A model generated the notes under the pieces. The model was given only the letters and a program-made list of their open reading frames with translations. It ran no database searches and was not told the DNA's origin. Below are positions 16,436-25,020 of a DNA stretch of 40,297 nucleotides, piece by piece. Within the stretch, counting starts at the first letter, position 1. Every line of letters begins with the position of its first letter. The position numbers were made by a program, and so were the translations under genes. Source of the stretch: an uncultured Porphyromonas sp. (lineage in GTDB: Bacteria > Bacteroidota > Bacteroidia > Bacteroidales > Porphyromonadaceae); the NCBI GenBank assembly GCA_905372565.1, contig CAJPPK010000014.1, positions 1-40,297 on the forward strand. The letters are read 5' to 3'.

Positions 16436-16478
16436 GCTGATGTCGTCCGGCTTCGAGCGCCTCGTCCTACCCGACTAA
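16436..16478 (+). repeat. Right 43-bp direct repeat (relic apbE 3' end)
   Basis: Reads as RLMSSGFERLVLPD followed by TAA, the same as the end of ApbE apart from His to Arg. It stands alone 17 bp before radA, with no upstream apbE body, so it is a relic or a duplicated attachment-like site. Confidence 0.88.
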
Positions 16479-16495
16479 GCCCCTCCCTCTATTCT

Positions 16496-17872
16496 ATGGC
16501 TAAGAAGAAGACGGTCTACCACTGCTCCGAATGTGGTGCCCAATACCCCAAGTGGCAAGGCTACTGCTCGCAGTGCGGCACTTGGAACTCGATCGAAGAA
16601 GAAGAGATCATCCTCACCAAAGGGGATAAACCAACCTCTACCTTCACAGCGACGAGCATCACCGCCAGCAAGCCCGTGCGTCTCGGCGACATCCAGCACC
16701 GAGAGGAAGTACGCCTTAGCATGGGTGACCCCGAGCTTGACCGTGTCCTCGGTGGAGGACTTGTAGAGGGAGCCTTCGTCCTCATCGGTGGCGAGCCGGG
16801 CATCGGGAAGTCTACACTCGTCCTACAGACTGTACTGCGCCTGCCCTACAAGACCCTTTATGTCTCGGGCGAAGAAAGCCTCTCCCAGCTGAAGATGCGT
16901 GCTGACCGCCTCGGAGGTACCAATGAGGACACGCTGATCTACGCAGAGACTTCGCTAGAGAAGATCCTCTCTACCGCCCTCGAGCTACAGCCCCAGCTAC
17001 TTGTCATCGACTCCATACAGACGATCCAGACCGAGCTATCGGACTCTACCCCAGGGAGCGTATCCCAGATCCGAGAGTGTGCCAACGCCCTGCTCAAGTA
17101 CTGCAAGACGGAGGGAGTCGCCGTCCTCGTCATAGGGCACATCACCAAGGAGGGTAGCATCGCTGGCCCGAAGGTACTAGAGCATACGGTGGATGTCGTC
17201 CTACAGTTCGATGGGGACAAGCACTACATGTACCGTATCTTGCGAGGTCAGAAGAACCGCTTCGGGAGCACTGCAGAGCTCGGTATCTATGAGATGCGAC
17301 AGACGGGTCTCTTACCTGTCGAGAACCCTTCAGAGCACTTGATGAGCCAGGCGAGCTTAGGCCTCAGTGGCACAGCCATAGCCGTGGCGATGGAGGGGGT
17401 ACGTCCCTTCCTCATCGAGACACAGGCGCTCGTGAGTTCGGCGGTCTATGCCACCCCCCAGCGCTCCTCCACAGGATTTGATGCTCGGCGAATGAATATG
17501 CTGCTGGCTGTCTTGGAAAAGCGGGCAGGCTTCAAGCTCATACAGAAGGACGTCTTCCTCAACATAGCCGGAGGTATCCGCCTGGCTGATCCCGCCTCCG
17601 ACCTCGCCGTCATCACGGCAGTCCTCTCCTCTAGCCTAGACATCGCCCTGCCCGAGGGGGTCTGTCTGACGGGCGAGGTAGGTCTGTCGGGCGAAGTCCG
17701 TTCGGTGAGTCGCATCGAGCAGCGTATCCTCGAAGCCGAGCGCATTGGCTTCCGAGCGATGATCCTCCCAGAGAGCAACCTCGCCGGTCTCGATACCTCC
17801 TCCCGCAAGATTCGCCTCGTAGGGGTCAAGACCGTCGAAGAGGCCTTCCGTAAGCTCTTCCGCCAAGGCTAA
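16496..17872 (+). CDS. radA: DNA repair protein RadA
   Basis: 458 aa, the normal RadA length. Domains in order: C4 zinc finger (Cys10, Cys13, Cys24, Cys27), RecA-like ATPase with Walker A GGEPGIGKST (98-107), the RadA-specific KNRFG motif (about residue 255), and a C-terminal Lon-protease-like domain with GGIRLADPASDLAV and GEVGLSGEVR. RadA is a DnaB-like helicase that processes recombination intermediates and drives branch migration with RecA. The start is ATG 16496, 17 bp after the relic apbE stop, so apbE and radA were probably adjacent before the insertion. Confidence 0.96.
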   Translation: MAKKKTVYHCSECGAQYPKWQGYCSQCGTWNSIEEEEIILTKGDKPTSTFTATSITASKPVRLGDIQHREEVRLSMGDPELDRVLGGGLVEGAFVLIGGEPGIGKSTLVLQTVLRLPYKTLYVSGEESLSQLKMRADRLGGTNEDTLIYAETSLEKILSTALELQPQLLVIDSIQTIQTELSDSTPGSVSQIRECANALLKYCKTEGVAVLVIGHITKEGSIAGPKVLEHTVDVVLQFDGDKHYMYRILRGQKNRFGSTAELGIYEMRQTGLLPVENPSEHLMSQASLGLSGTAIAVAMEGVRPFLIETQALVSSAVYATPQRSSTGFDARRMNMLLAVLEKRAGFKLIQKDVFLNIAGGIRLADPASDLAVITAVLSSSLDIALPEGVCLTGEVGLSGEVRSVSRIEQRILEAERIGFRAMILPESNLAGLDTSSRKIRLVGVKTVEEAFRKLFRQG

Positions 17873-17912
17873 CGACGCCTCTTCATCCACCGAACTGACC
17901 TCACACCTACCA

Positions 17913-17950
17913 CCCCCACCCTCGCTCCCCTAGGAGAGCGGAGGTGGGGG
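17913..17950 (+). terminator. radA terminator
   Basis: Stem CCCCCACC / GGTGGGGG plus an imperfect inner CGCTC/GAGaGCG pairing, 40 bp after the radA stop, followed by CTTGCTTTAG. Confidence 0.65.
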
Positions 17951-18015
17951 CTTGCTTTAGGCTAGCCAGCCCACAGGCTAAGCCACTGCAAGAAGACGTC
18001 ACGACCGAACGAAAA

Positions 18016-18118
18016 ATCACGATATACCCAATCATGTAGTCGCCATATACCTAACCAAGACATCACAATATACCTAACCGACCGATCACAATATACCCGA
18101 TCTCGCAGGGGGAAATAT
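18016..18118. repeat. Tandem array of 23-bp units (array 2)
   Basis: TATAC cores begin at 18023, 18046, 18069 and 18092, exactly 23 bp apart, with the joint ATCACAA or a variant before each core and CCYAAY or a near variant after it. The last unit ends GCAGGGGGAAA, almost the same terminal sequence as array 1 at 1-115 (GCGGGGGAAA). It lies in the 405-bp gap between radA and the TonB receptor, which also holds a terminator and a promoter box; nothing else was recognised there. Confidence 0.85.
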
Positions 18119-18183
18119 ACGTACCCTACCCTCCAGATGAGGACAGTCGAAGTCGGAAGGAAAAGCGGGGATACGTACCTCTG

Positions 18184-18213
18184 TTGGTGTTGCCCAAAAC
18201 TTAACTACCTTTG
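18184..18213 (+). promoter_or_regulatory. Promoter of the TonB-dependent receptor
   Basis: TACCTTTG at 18206-18213 with TTGG at 18184-18187 (18-bp spacer), close to the Bacteroidota TTTG / TAnnTTTG arrangement. The ATG follows after 64 bp. Just before it CTTCTAAATGC / CTCTAAATGC is a short direct repeat that offers a second ATG at 18268, out of frame. Confidence 0.6.
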
Positions 18214-18277
18214 AAGCAATGATATTTTTTTACATTCTGATCCATTCACTTAAGGGTTCACCTCTAAATGCTTCTAA

Positions 18278-20659
18278 ATGCCCAAACTTTATTACATCCT
18301 GCTAGCCCTCTTGCTCAATGTGACCTCGCTCCTCGCTCAGCAGGGGACACTCCAGGGTCAAGTCTATAGCACCAAGAGCAATGAGCCACTAGAGTCCGCT
18401 AGCGTACGCGTACAGGGCACTAGCCTTGGAGCGAGAACCGACGGGCAGGGGCGCTTCGTCATATCTGGGCTGAAGCCTGGCTTCGTCCGCCTCATAGTCT
18501 CCATGCTCGGCTATGAGACGACGACATCTGCAGAGGTACAAGTGATAGGCAATCAGACGAGCTTCATCGACATCGCTCTTGACGAAGCCTCCACAAGCCT
18601 AACGGAGGTCGTCGTCCGCCCTAACGTGCGGCTCAAGCGGGTAGAAAGTCCCCTGTCGCTACAGACCCTCGGCATCAAGCAGATCGAGAAGAACGCTGGT
18701 GCCAATAGAGATATTTCCAAGCTGGTACAGACACTACCTGGCGTCGGTGCTACCGACCCTAATCGCAATGACCTCATCGTGCGTGGCGGAGGGCCTTCGG
18801 AGAACGTCTTCTACCTTGACGGGATAGAGATCCCCGTGATCAACCACTTCTCTACCCAAGGGGCATCCGGGGGCGGCGTCGGGATGATCAACCCTGACTT
18901 TGTCCGAGAGATTAGCTTCTATACGGGCGCCTTCCCCGCTAGTCGTACCAATGCCCTCAGCTCAGTGATGGAGATCAAGCAGCGAGATGGCGATACCGAT
19001 CGCATACACATCAAGGCATCGGTAGGTGCCTCTGATGCAGCCCTCACCATAGAGGGTGCACTGAGCGAGAAGTCATCGTTCATCGCCTCTGCTCGCCAGT
19101 CGTACCTTCAGTGGCTCTTTAAGGCTATCAAGCTCCCCTTCCTCCCGACCTACAATGACTTCCAGCTCAAGTACAAGCACCGCTTCAATGCACACAACGA
19201 GCTCACCATCCTGGGCATCGGAGCGATAGACGACATGAGCCTGAACACCAAGCTACAGAGCACTGGCTCCGAGGTCCAGCGCTACATCCTGAGCTATCTC
19301 CCTCGATACAAGCAGTGGAACTATACGGTAGGTGCTGTGTACAAGCACTACGGAGCAGGGCATACAGACAGCTGGGTGCTGAGCCGAAACATGCTACGCA
19401 ATAGTAGCGTGAAGCATCAAAGTAATGACCCTACCCTACCTAAGCTATCCGAATACCAGTCCGATGAGACGGAGAGCAAGCTCTGCTATGAGCGCATGTA
19501 TACGACCCTGCCCTTCAAGCTCAGCTTCGGTGCAGGGCTACGCTACGCCGACTATCGCAATCGTGCCGAGCGCCTCGCCTATCAGTCAGGGAAAGTCATA
19601 CCACTCTCCTACGATGCCCACATCAGGCTACTAGCCTATTCAGCCTTTGCTCAGGCTTCAGACGAATACCTTGACAGGAGACTCAAGATCGGTATTGGAG
19701 TCAACCTAGTGGGCAATACGCTCAACCCGGTCATGAGCAATCCTTTCCCCCAGCTATCTCCTAGACTTTCGGTCTCGTTTGCACTCACCGATGACATCGA
19801 TCTCAATGCCAACTTCGGGCGCTATGCCATGCAACCCTCCTACACAAGCATGGGCTACCAAGCCCCAGACGGGACCTACCCTAACAAGATGCGTCTGAAA
19901 TACATCATGTCCAACCAAGCCGTACTCGGAGGTGAATACCATCTAGGCAGCTACCTACACTTCTCGGCCGAGGGATTCTACAAGTCCTACAGCTCTTATC
20001 CCATCTCCGAGCTCGAGGGTATAAGCCTAGCGAGTAAGGGTACAGAGTATGGACAGGTAGGCGCAGAGGCCGTGCTATCTACAGGAGAAGGCCGTGCCTA
20101 TGGCGCCGAGGTCGTAGCTCGCCTCATGCCTTGGCATCAGTTCTCAGCGACAGCTACCTACACACTATTCCGAAGCGAGTTCACCGACAAGGCAGGGATC
20201 TACCGTCCTTCCTCTTGGGATACAAGACAGATGCTCAACCTACTACTCAGCTATCGCCTAGGCAAGAGTTGGTACCTCTCTGCCTCCTGGCGCTATAGCG
20301 GTGGAGCACCCTACACCCCGATAGATATGGAGCTCTCGACAAATAAGGCAGCTTGGGCGGTCACCAATCGTGCTTACCCTGACTACACACGCTTCAATAC
20401 ACTACGTCTCCCCGCCAAGCACCAGCTAGACCTGCGCCTAGATAAGGAGTTCTACTTCAAGCGCTGGATGCTTAACCTCTACCTAGATGTACAGAATGCC
20501 TATCTGAGCAGCTACATCAGTGCCCCCATCTACACCAACCGAGACTCCTCTGGAGAGGTGATGGATCACCCCTTCGATCCAGAGCGTCAGGAGCTACGTC
20601 AGCTCGACTACTACAGCAAGCTTATCCTCCCCACTCTTGGTCTGATCATCAAGCTCTGA
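18278..20659 (+). CDS. TonB-dependent outer-membrane receptor with carboxypeptidase-regulatory-like domain
   Basis: 793 aa. Signal peptide 1-20 (ending SLLA), a CarboxypepD_reg-like beta domain (about 22-103) typical of Bacteroidota receptors, a plug domain (about 115-235, with LVQTLPGV, DLIVRGGGPSENVFYLDGIEI), then a barrel of about 550 residues full of aromatic strands. It should import an unknown ligand across the outer membrane using TonB energy. There is no SusD-like lipoprotein, FecR/sigma pair or hydrolase beside it, so it is not a typical PUL receptor; at under 800 aa it is nearer to the siderophore/cobalamin/metal receptor size. It has its own promoter. The 23-bp array 2 lies about 160 bp upstream. 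Confidence 0.92.
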   Translation: MPKLYYILLALLLNVTSLLAQQGTLQGQVYSTKSNEPLESASVRVQGTSLGARTDGQGRFVISGLKPGFVRLIVSMLGYETTTSAEVQVIGNQTSFIDIALDEASTSLTEVVVRPNVRLKRVESPLSLQTLGIKQIEKNAGANRDISKLVQTLPGVGATDPNRNDLIVRGGGPSENVFYLDGIEIPVINHFSTQGASGGGVGMINPDFVREISFYTGAFPASRTNALSSVMEIKQRDGDTDRIHIKASVGASDAALTIEGALSEKSSFIASARQSYLQWLFKAIKLPFLPTYNDFQLKYKHRFNAHNELTILGIGAIDDMSLNTKLQSTGSEVQRYILSYLPRYKQWNYTVGAVYKHYGAGHTDSWVLSRNMLRNSSVKHQSNDPTLPKLSEYQSDETESKLCYERMYTTLPFKLSFGAGLRYADYRNRAERLAYQSGKVIPLSYDAHIRLLAYSAFAQASDEYLDRRLKIGIGVNLVGNTLNPVMSNPFPQLSPRLSVSFALTDDIDLNANFGRYAMQPSYTSMGYQAPDGTYPNKMRLKYIMSNQAVLGGEYHLGSYLHFSAEGFYKSYSSYPISELEGISLASKGTEYGQVGAEAVLSTGEGRAYGAEVVARLMPWHQFSATATYTLFRSEFTDKAGIYRPSSWDTRQMLNLLLSYRLGKSWYLSASWRYSGGAPYTPIDMELSTNKAAWAVTNRAYPDYTRFNTLRLPAKHQLDLRLDKEFYFKRWMLNLYLDVQNAYLSSYISAPIYTNRDSSGEVMDHPFDPERQELRQLDYYSKLILPTLGLIIKL

Positions 20660-20790
20660 TTGATCTCCTCTTCTTCGCCCCCTACGCTCCCTAGTTCAGA
20701 ATACGAGGAGGGCTCCCCTTGAGATACCCCCAAATGTATATGCACAAGCCTCAAGTCAGGTCAGTAGTGTGAAATCTAATAGATTATCTT

Positions 20791-20798
20791 TATCTTTG
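20791..20798 (+). promoter_or_regulatory. TATCTTTG -7 box for rpmE2
   Basis: Exact TAnnTTTG match. The 5' leader to the ATG at 20891 is about 85 nt. The gap 20660-20790 after the TonB receptor has no feature I can support. Confidence 0.6.
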
Positions 20799-20870
20799 CA
20801 GTCCAATAGTACCCCTACGGTTACCAGGCAGGCCGAGTGGACTGTCGTAGAGGACTGAATAAAAGAACAA

Positions 20871-20886
20871 ATTATAACGTTATAAT
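20871..20886. promoter_or_regulatory. 16-bp palindrome directly before the rpmE2 start
   Basis: ATTATAACGTTATAAT is a perfect palindrome ending 4 bp before ATG 20891, exactly where the ribosome would bind. It could be an operator or a translational control element. The role is not established; see findings. Confidence 0.4.
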
Positions 20887-20890
20887 AATA

Positions 20891-21142
20891 ATGAAGAAAG
20901 GTATTCACCCTGAGAACTATCGTCCAGTTGTCTTCAAGGATATGTCCAACGAAGACATCTTCATCACACGCTCCACGATGCCCGCTAAGGAAACGATCGT
21001 GGTAGACGGTGTAGAGTATCCCCTGATTAAGGTGGAAATCTCCAGCACCTCCCACCCATTCTTCACCGGTAAGGCTAAGCTTGTCGACACCGCTGGTCGC
21101 GTAGACAAGTTCATGAGCCGCTACGGTAACCGTAAGAAGTAG
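20891..21142 (+). CDS. rpmE2: 50S ribosomal protein L31 type B
   Basis: 83 aa starting MKKGIHPENYRPVVFKDMS, with the L31 elements GKAKLVDTAGRVDKFMSRYG near the C terminus. It lacks the CxxC zinc-binding cysteines of type A L31, and the slightly greater length marks it as the zinc-independent type B form. The reading frame is open upstream to 20837, but the added residues are not L31-like and overlap the leader, so ATG 20891 is chosen. In many bacteria type B L31 is made under zinc limitation to release zinc from the type A form; whether a type A copy exists here cannot be seen. Confidence 0.95.
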   Translation: MKKGIHPENYRPVVFKDMSNEDIFITRSTMPAKETIVVDGVEYPLIKVEISSTSHPFFTGKAKLVDTAGRVDKFMSRYGNRKK

Positions 21143-21203
21143 TCCCTAGCATACGACGCTCGTGGCGAAGTACAAGCCCCTAGCGTCTAGGCATAAGACA
21201 TCG

Positions 21204-21233
21204 ACGGTCATCAGCTACCAAGCTGGTGACCGT
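21204..21233 (+). terminator. rpmE2 terminator
   Basis: 13-bp stem ACGGTCATCAGCT / AGCTGGTGACCGT (one T-G wobble) with an ACCA loop, followed by TTGTCATTTTTAT. A GTG-started frame across this segment (21162-21407) is therefore not a gene. Confidence 0.8.
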
Positions 21234-21378
21234 TTGTCATTTTTATCCCACCTCGATAGCCTCCTCTCTCTAGGGCTCCAGCACGCACATCGGCAGAGGA
21301 GATACGACTTCTTAAGGAAACTACGGAAGGGTAGATCTGGGGAGCTCCAGCCGGAGGGAAGGTTGGCGGGGAAATATT

Positions 21379-21386
21379 TATCTTTG
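21379..21386 (+). promoter_or_regulatory. TATCTTTG -7 box for malQ
   Basis: Exact TAnnTTTG match, 64 bp upstream of the malQ ATG. The rest of 21143-21450 contains only the rpmE2 terminator. Confidence 0.6.
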
Positions 21387-21450
21387 CGCCCGAAGGTCGG
21401 AGCATAGTACAGCATCCGCCCCCTTCGCTACGGATAGACAGATCGAATAG

Positions 21451-24009
21451 ATGACGACCACCTTCTACCTAGAGTACTACGCCCAGACTGACGAAGCATT
21501 AGTATTCGTGGGGAAATACGGCGGAGACACCCGCCCTCGACACGACAACACGATCGAGCACCCCATGACGGAGCTTAGCCCAGGACACTGGGCGATCTCC
21601 CTCCCGACGAGATCAGCTGGCGACACTCCCGTAGAGCTCTACTATCACTACGAAGTACGCAGGCAGGATGGCACGCCCATCCAGCGAGAGTGGGGAGGCG
21701 ATCGCTCGCTGCTAGTCCGAGACACCTGCTACTATGATCGTTGGCTAGACATCCCCGAGCAGGCGTCCCTCTATTCGCCAGTCGTCCTCCCCCCCTTTAC
21801 TTCTGACCTCGCCGGTGCCCTCACCTCCACGACGCAGGAGGGAGCTCTCCAGGGATCGACCTTACAGTTCGCCATCTATGCCCCAAGCTATGGTAGCGAT
21901 CAGGAGCTTCGTCTTGTCGGGTCTCTCCCCAGCCTAGGGGCATGGGATCCCACTCGCTCGCTCGCTCTCGTGCGCACGCAGGAGCGTCTCTATGAGGTCA
22001 GCATCCCGACCCACATGCTCTCTCAGGAAGAAATTGAGGGAATCGAATACAAGTACCTTCTCCTAGACAAGAAGACCGGGACTTACCACTGGGAGGAAGG
22101 CGCCAACCGTAGCTTCCCCACCTTCCCTCTTGATCCAAGCCGTTCGGCTCGAATCCAGGATGCCTATCCACGCATCACCCCCCCAGCAGTCCGACTAGCA
22201 GGTCTATCCGTTCCCCTCTTTGCGCTACGTTGCGAAGAGGACTGGGGGATCGGAGACTTCGGCACGCTCCTTCGGGATACCCTACCCTTCGTCGAGGCAC
22301 ATGATCTACGAGTCATCCAGCTCCTACCGATCAATGACACCACCTTCACCCGAGGGATCAAGGACTCTTACCCCTACAATGCGATCTCGGTCGATGCCCT
22401 CCATCCGATCTATATCGACATCGACCAACTGCCCCGTCTAGCCGATCAGGCGCTGGAGAAGAAGCTACGTAGACGAGCTAGTCAGCTACGCAAGAAGGCC
22501 AAAGTAGACTACCCAGCTGTCCTTGCACTCAAGGAGGAATATCTCCGAGCACTCTTCCCCGAGCTTAGTCAAGAGCTAAACGAAGATGACGCCTTCCTCA
22601 ACTTCTGTCAGGAAAACCAGAGCTGGCTTCGCCCCTATGCCTGGTACTGCGTCCTAAGAGATGTACATCCAGATCAGTCTCCGCAGACCTGGGTAGAAGG
22701 AGACCGCTATCATGATGAGCTACATGATACGCTAGGTCAGAAGTCGGATCTATATGAATCCTATCGCTACTACTGCTGGCTACAGTATGAGTTAGACCGA
22801 CAGCTAGTGGCCGTAGCCTCGGCCTGCGCAGAGCGAGGAGTCTCTCTGAAGGGCGACCTACCTATCGGTGTCGCTCCCTACAGCGTCGAGGTTTGGTCAC
22901 GACCGGAGCTCTTCCACCTAGACCAGTCCGCAGGAGCTCCGCCAGATGCCTTCGCTACCGATGGACAGAATTGGGGATTCCCGACCTATAACTGGGAGCG
23001 CATGGCGGAGGATAACTATGCCTGGTGGCGTGGACGCCTACAGCACCAAGAGCGCTACTTCAGTGCGCTACGTATCGACCATATCCTCGGCTTCTTCCGT
23101 ATCTGGGAGATCCCTCGAGCCCAGACGAGTGGACTCGAGGGACACTTCCATCCCGCCCTGCCCTACAGCCTCACCGAGTGGCAAGCTCTCCTCGGGGATG
23201 CTATCGATGTACGGACACTTGCGGAGCCAGAGGAAGCCTCCTCTCCGCAGGAAGCCCCTGCCGAGGGCTACCCTCTCCTACGAGATCCCTATAGCGAGGG
23301 CTATCACCCACGTATCGCTTGGGAGAAGACCGATACCTTCCATAGCTGGAGTGCCGATACACGAGCTCGCTGGCGATCCATTAGTGACGACTACTTCTAC
23401 GTCCGACACAATGAACTCTATCGACAGACTGGTCTTCGTCGCCTCCGTGCTCTCAGCTCTTCGACTCGCCTCCTACTCTGTGCCGAGGATCTAGGGATGA
23501 TCCCCGCCAGCGTACCAGCTGTGCTCGATGAGCTACAGATCTTATCTCTAGAGCTGGAGCGTATGCCTAAGACCTTCACTCCGACAGGCTGGGCTGATCC
23601 TCTCACCTTCCCTCAGCGGAGTGTCGCCACGACGTCTACACACGACATGCCCTCCCTGCGTGGATGGTGGCAGGGCTTGGATGAAGAGGAGCAGTCACGC
23701 TACCTCCGAGAGGAGCTACACATAGAGGGTTCTATCACCGAAGAAGAGGTTTATCGCCTGATCCTCCAGCATCACCTAGCCAGTCCTGCACAGCTAGTCA
23801 TCCTCCCTCTGGCTGACTGGATGAGCTGTGACGAGCATCTCTGGCTGACCTCGGCAGAAGACGAGCAGATCAACCATCCCGAGGCCCCCAACCAGTACTG
23901 GTGCTTCCGCTTCCCCTGCACGCTCTCTGACATCGGCCGACTAGCCCCCGAGTGGCAGGGACGCCTCCTACAGTATATTCATCACGCTAATCGCACTCCC
24001 TTCGCCTAA
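21451..24009 (+). CDS. malQ: 4-alpha-glucanotransferase (GH77) with two N-terminal starch-binding domains
   Basis: 852 aa. Two CBM20-like domains come first (about 1-105 and 135-230; the second contains LRLVGSLPSLGAWDPTRSLA), then the GH77 amylomaltase barrel (about 245-850). Predicted catalytic residues are in place: nucleophile Asp543 in RIDHILGFF, acid/base Glu679 in CAEDLG, and Asp732 in STHDMPSLRGWW. This double-CBM20 layout resembles plant DPE2 and is usual in Bacteroidota. It disproportionates alpha-1,4-glucans in glycogen/maltodextrin metabolism, in the cytoplasm (no signal peptide). It ends 2 bp before phoH; the two look cotranscribed although the functions are unrelated. Confidence 0.95.
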   Translation: MTTTFYLEYYAQTDEALVFVGKYGGDTRPRHDNTIEHPMTELSPGHWAISLPTRSAGDTPVELYYHYEVRRQDGTPIQREWGGDRSLLVRDTCYYDRWLDIPEQASLYSPVVLPPFTSDLAGALTSTTQEGALQGSTLQFAIYAPSYGSDQELRLVGSLPSLGAWDPTRSLALVRTQERLYEVSIPTHMLSQEEIEGIEYKYLLLDKKTGTYHWEEGANRSFPTFPLDPSRSARIQDAYPRITPPAVRLAGLSVPLFALRCEEDWGIGDFGTLLRDTLPFVEAHDLRVIQLLPINDTTFTRGIKDSYPYNAISVDALHPIYIDIDQLPRLADQALEKKLRRRASQLRKKAKVDYPAVLALKEEYLRALFPELSQELNEDDAFLNFCQENQSWLRPYAWYCVLRDVHPDQSPQTWVEGDRYHDELHDTLGQKSDLYESYRYYCWLQYELDRQLVAVASACAERGVSLKGDLPIGVAPYSVEVWSRPELFHLDQSAGAPPDAFATDGQNWGFPTYNWERMAEDNYAWWRGRLQHQERYFSALRIDHILGFFRIWEIPRAQTSGLEGHFHPALPYSLTEWQALLGDAIDVRTLAEPEEASSPQEAPAEGYPLLRDPYSEGYHPRIAWEKTDTFHSWSADTRARWRSISDDYFYVRHNELYRQTGLRRLRALSSSTRLLLCAEDLGMIPASVPAVLDELQILSLELERMPKTFTPTGWADPLTFPQRSVATTSTHDMPSLRGWWQGLDEEEQSRYLREELHIEGSITEEEVYRLILQHHLASPAQLVILPLADWMSCDEHLWLTSAEDEQINHPEAPNQYWCFRFPCTLSDIGRLAPEWQGRLLQYIHHANRTPFA

Positions 24010-24011
24010 AT

Positions 24012-24989
24012 ATGATCGAGCGTATCTACACGCTAGAAGATATCGACCTGCAGACCTTCGTTGGGGCTAACCGCTCTAACCTCATCACCCTGCAGTCCCT
24101 CTTCCCCAAGACGAAGCTACGAATCCACCAAAACGTACTTAAGGTACTCGGCGAAGAGACCTCGGTCGAAGAGCTCTTCACCGTCCTCTCCCGCCTAGAG
24201 CAACTCTGTGCACAGCACAACCAACTCACTGAAGCTACCATCATCGAGGCCGTACGTCAGTATCGCTCTAGTGGTAGCTTCGCCATACCGGCCTCCTCAT
24301 CTACCGAAGCACTGATCTATGGAGTCCATGGCAAAGCGATTCAGCCCCGAGGGAAGAACCAAGCCCGTCTCGTCAAAGCCTTTTCCTCACGTGATCTCTG
24401 CTTCGCTGTCGGACCAGCAGGATCTGGGAAGACCTTCCTAGCCATCTGCCTCGCCGTTAAGGCACTCAAGAGTAAGCAGGTGAGACGTATCATCCTCTCC
24501 CGTCCGGCCGTCGAGGCTGGAGAGAAGCTAGGCTTCCTCCCAGGAGAGATGAAGGACAAGCTCGATCCCTACCTACAGCCACTCTATGATGCCTTAGGCG
24601 AACTTATCCCTGCCCCTAAGCTCAAGGATCTCATCGACACCGGTGTGATCCAGATCGCCCCACTAGCCTTCATGCGTGGTCGTACCCTAAGCGACGCCGT
24701 CGTTATCCTAGACGAAGCGCAGAACACGACTCCTCAGCAGATGAAGATGTTCCTCACGCGCCTGGGCATGAACTCCAAGATGATCATCACCGGTGACCTT
24801 ACGCAGGTCGATCTACCTCGGGGCGTCATCTCTGGGCTTCGTGATGCCGTGGAGAAGCTCCACCATCTACCTAGCATAGGCTTCATCCACTTCGACAAGG
24901 TCGATATCGTCCGTCATCCGCTCGTGGCGCAGATCGTAGATGTCTATGATCAGCGTGACAAGGACAAAGCTCCCCAGCAAGACAACTAA
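24012..24989 (+). CDS. phoH: PhoH-family ATPase (YbeZ-like)
   Basis: 325 aa. The N-terminal segment (about 1-105) is KH-like, as in PhoH/YbeZ proteins. The P-loop ATPase domain has Walker A GPAGSGKT (134-141), SRPAVEAGEKLGFLPG, and Walker B VVILDEAQNTTPQQMKMFLTR. Family members are linked with YbeY and ribosome or RNA maturation; the exact role is unsettled. The start ATG is 2 bp after the malQ stop, which implies coupling, and purC follows after 31 bp. Confidence 0.92.
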   Translation: MIERIYTLEDIDLQTFVGANRSNLITLQSLFPKTKLRIHQNVLKVLGEETSVEELFTVLSRLEQLCAQHNQLTEATIIEAVRQYRSSGSFAIPASSSTEALIYGVHGKAIQPRGKNQARLVKAFSSRDLCFAVGPAGSGKTFLAICLAVKALKSKQVRRIILSRPAVEAGEKLGFLPGEMKDKLDPYLQPLYDALGELIPAPKLKDLIDTGVIQIAPLAFMRGRTLSDAVVILDEAQNTTPQQMKMFLTRLGMNSKMIITGDLTQVDLPRGVISGLRDAVEKLHHLPSIGFIHFDKVDIVRHPLVAQIVDVYDQRDKDKAPQQDN

Positions 24990-25020
24990 TCATTTCACCC
25001 CGTACACATACACAATAGCT

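Noticed and set aside
21162..21407. GTG-started 81-aa frame after rpmE2
   Set aside because: It runs through the rpmE2 terminator hairpin and the malQ promoter box.
24940..25020. Extended start for purC
   Set aside because: The extra 27 residues overlap phoH and are unlike the family N terminus; ATG 25021 fits.
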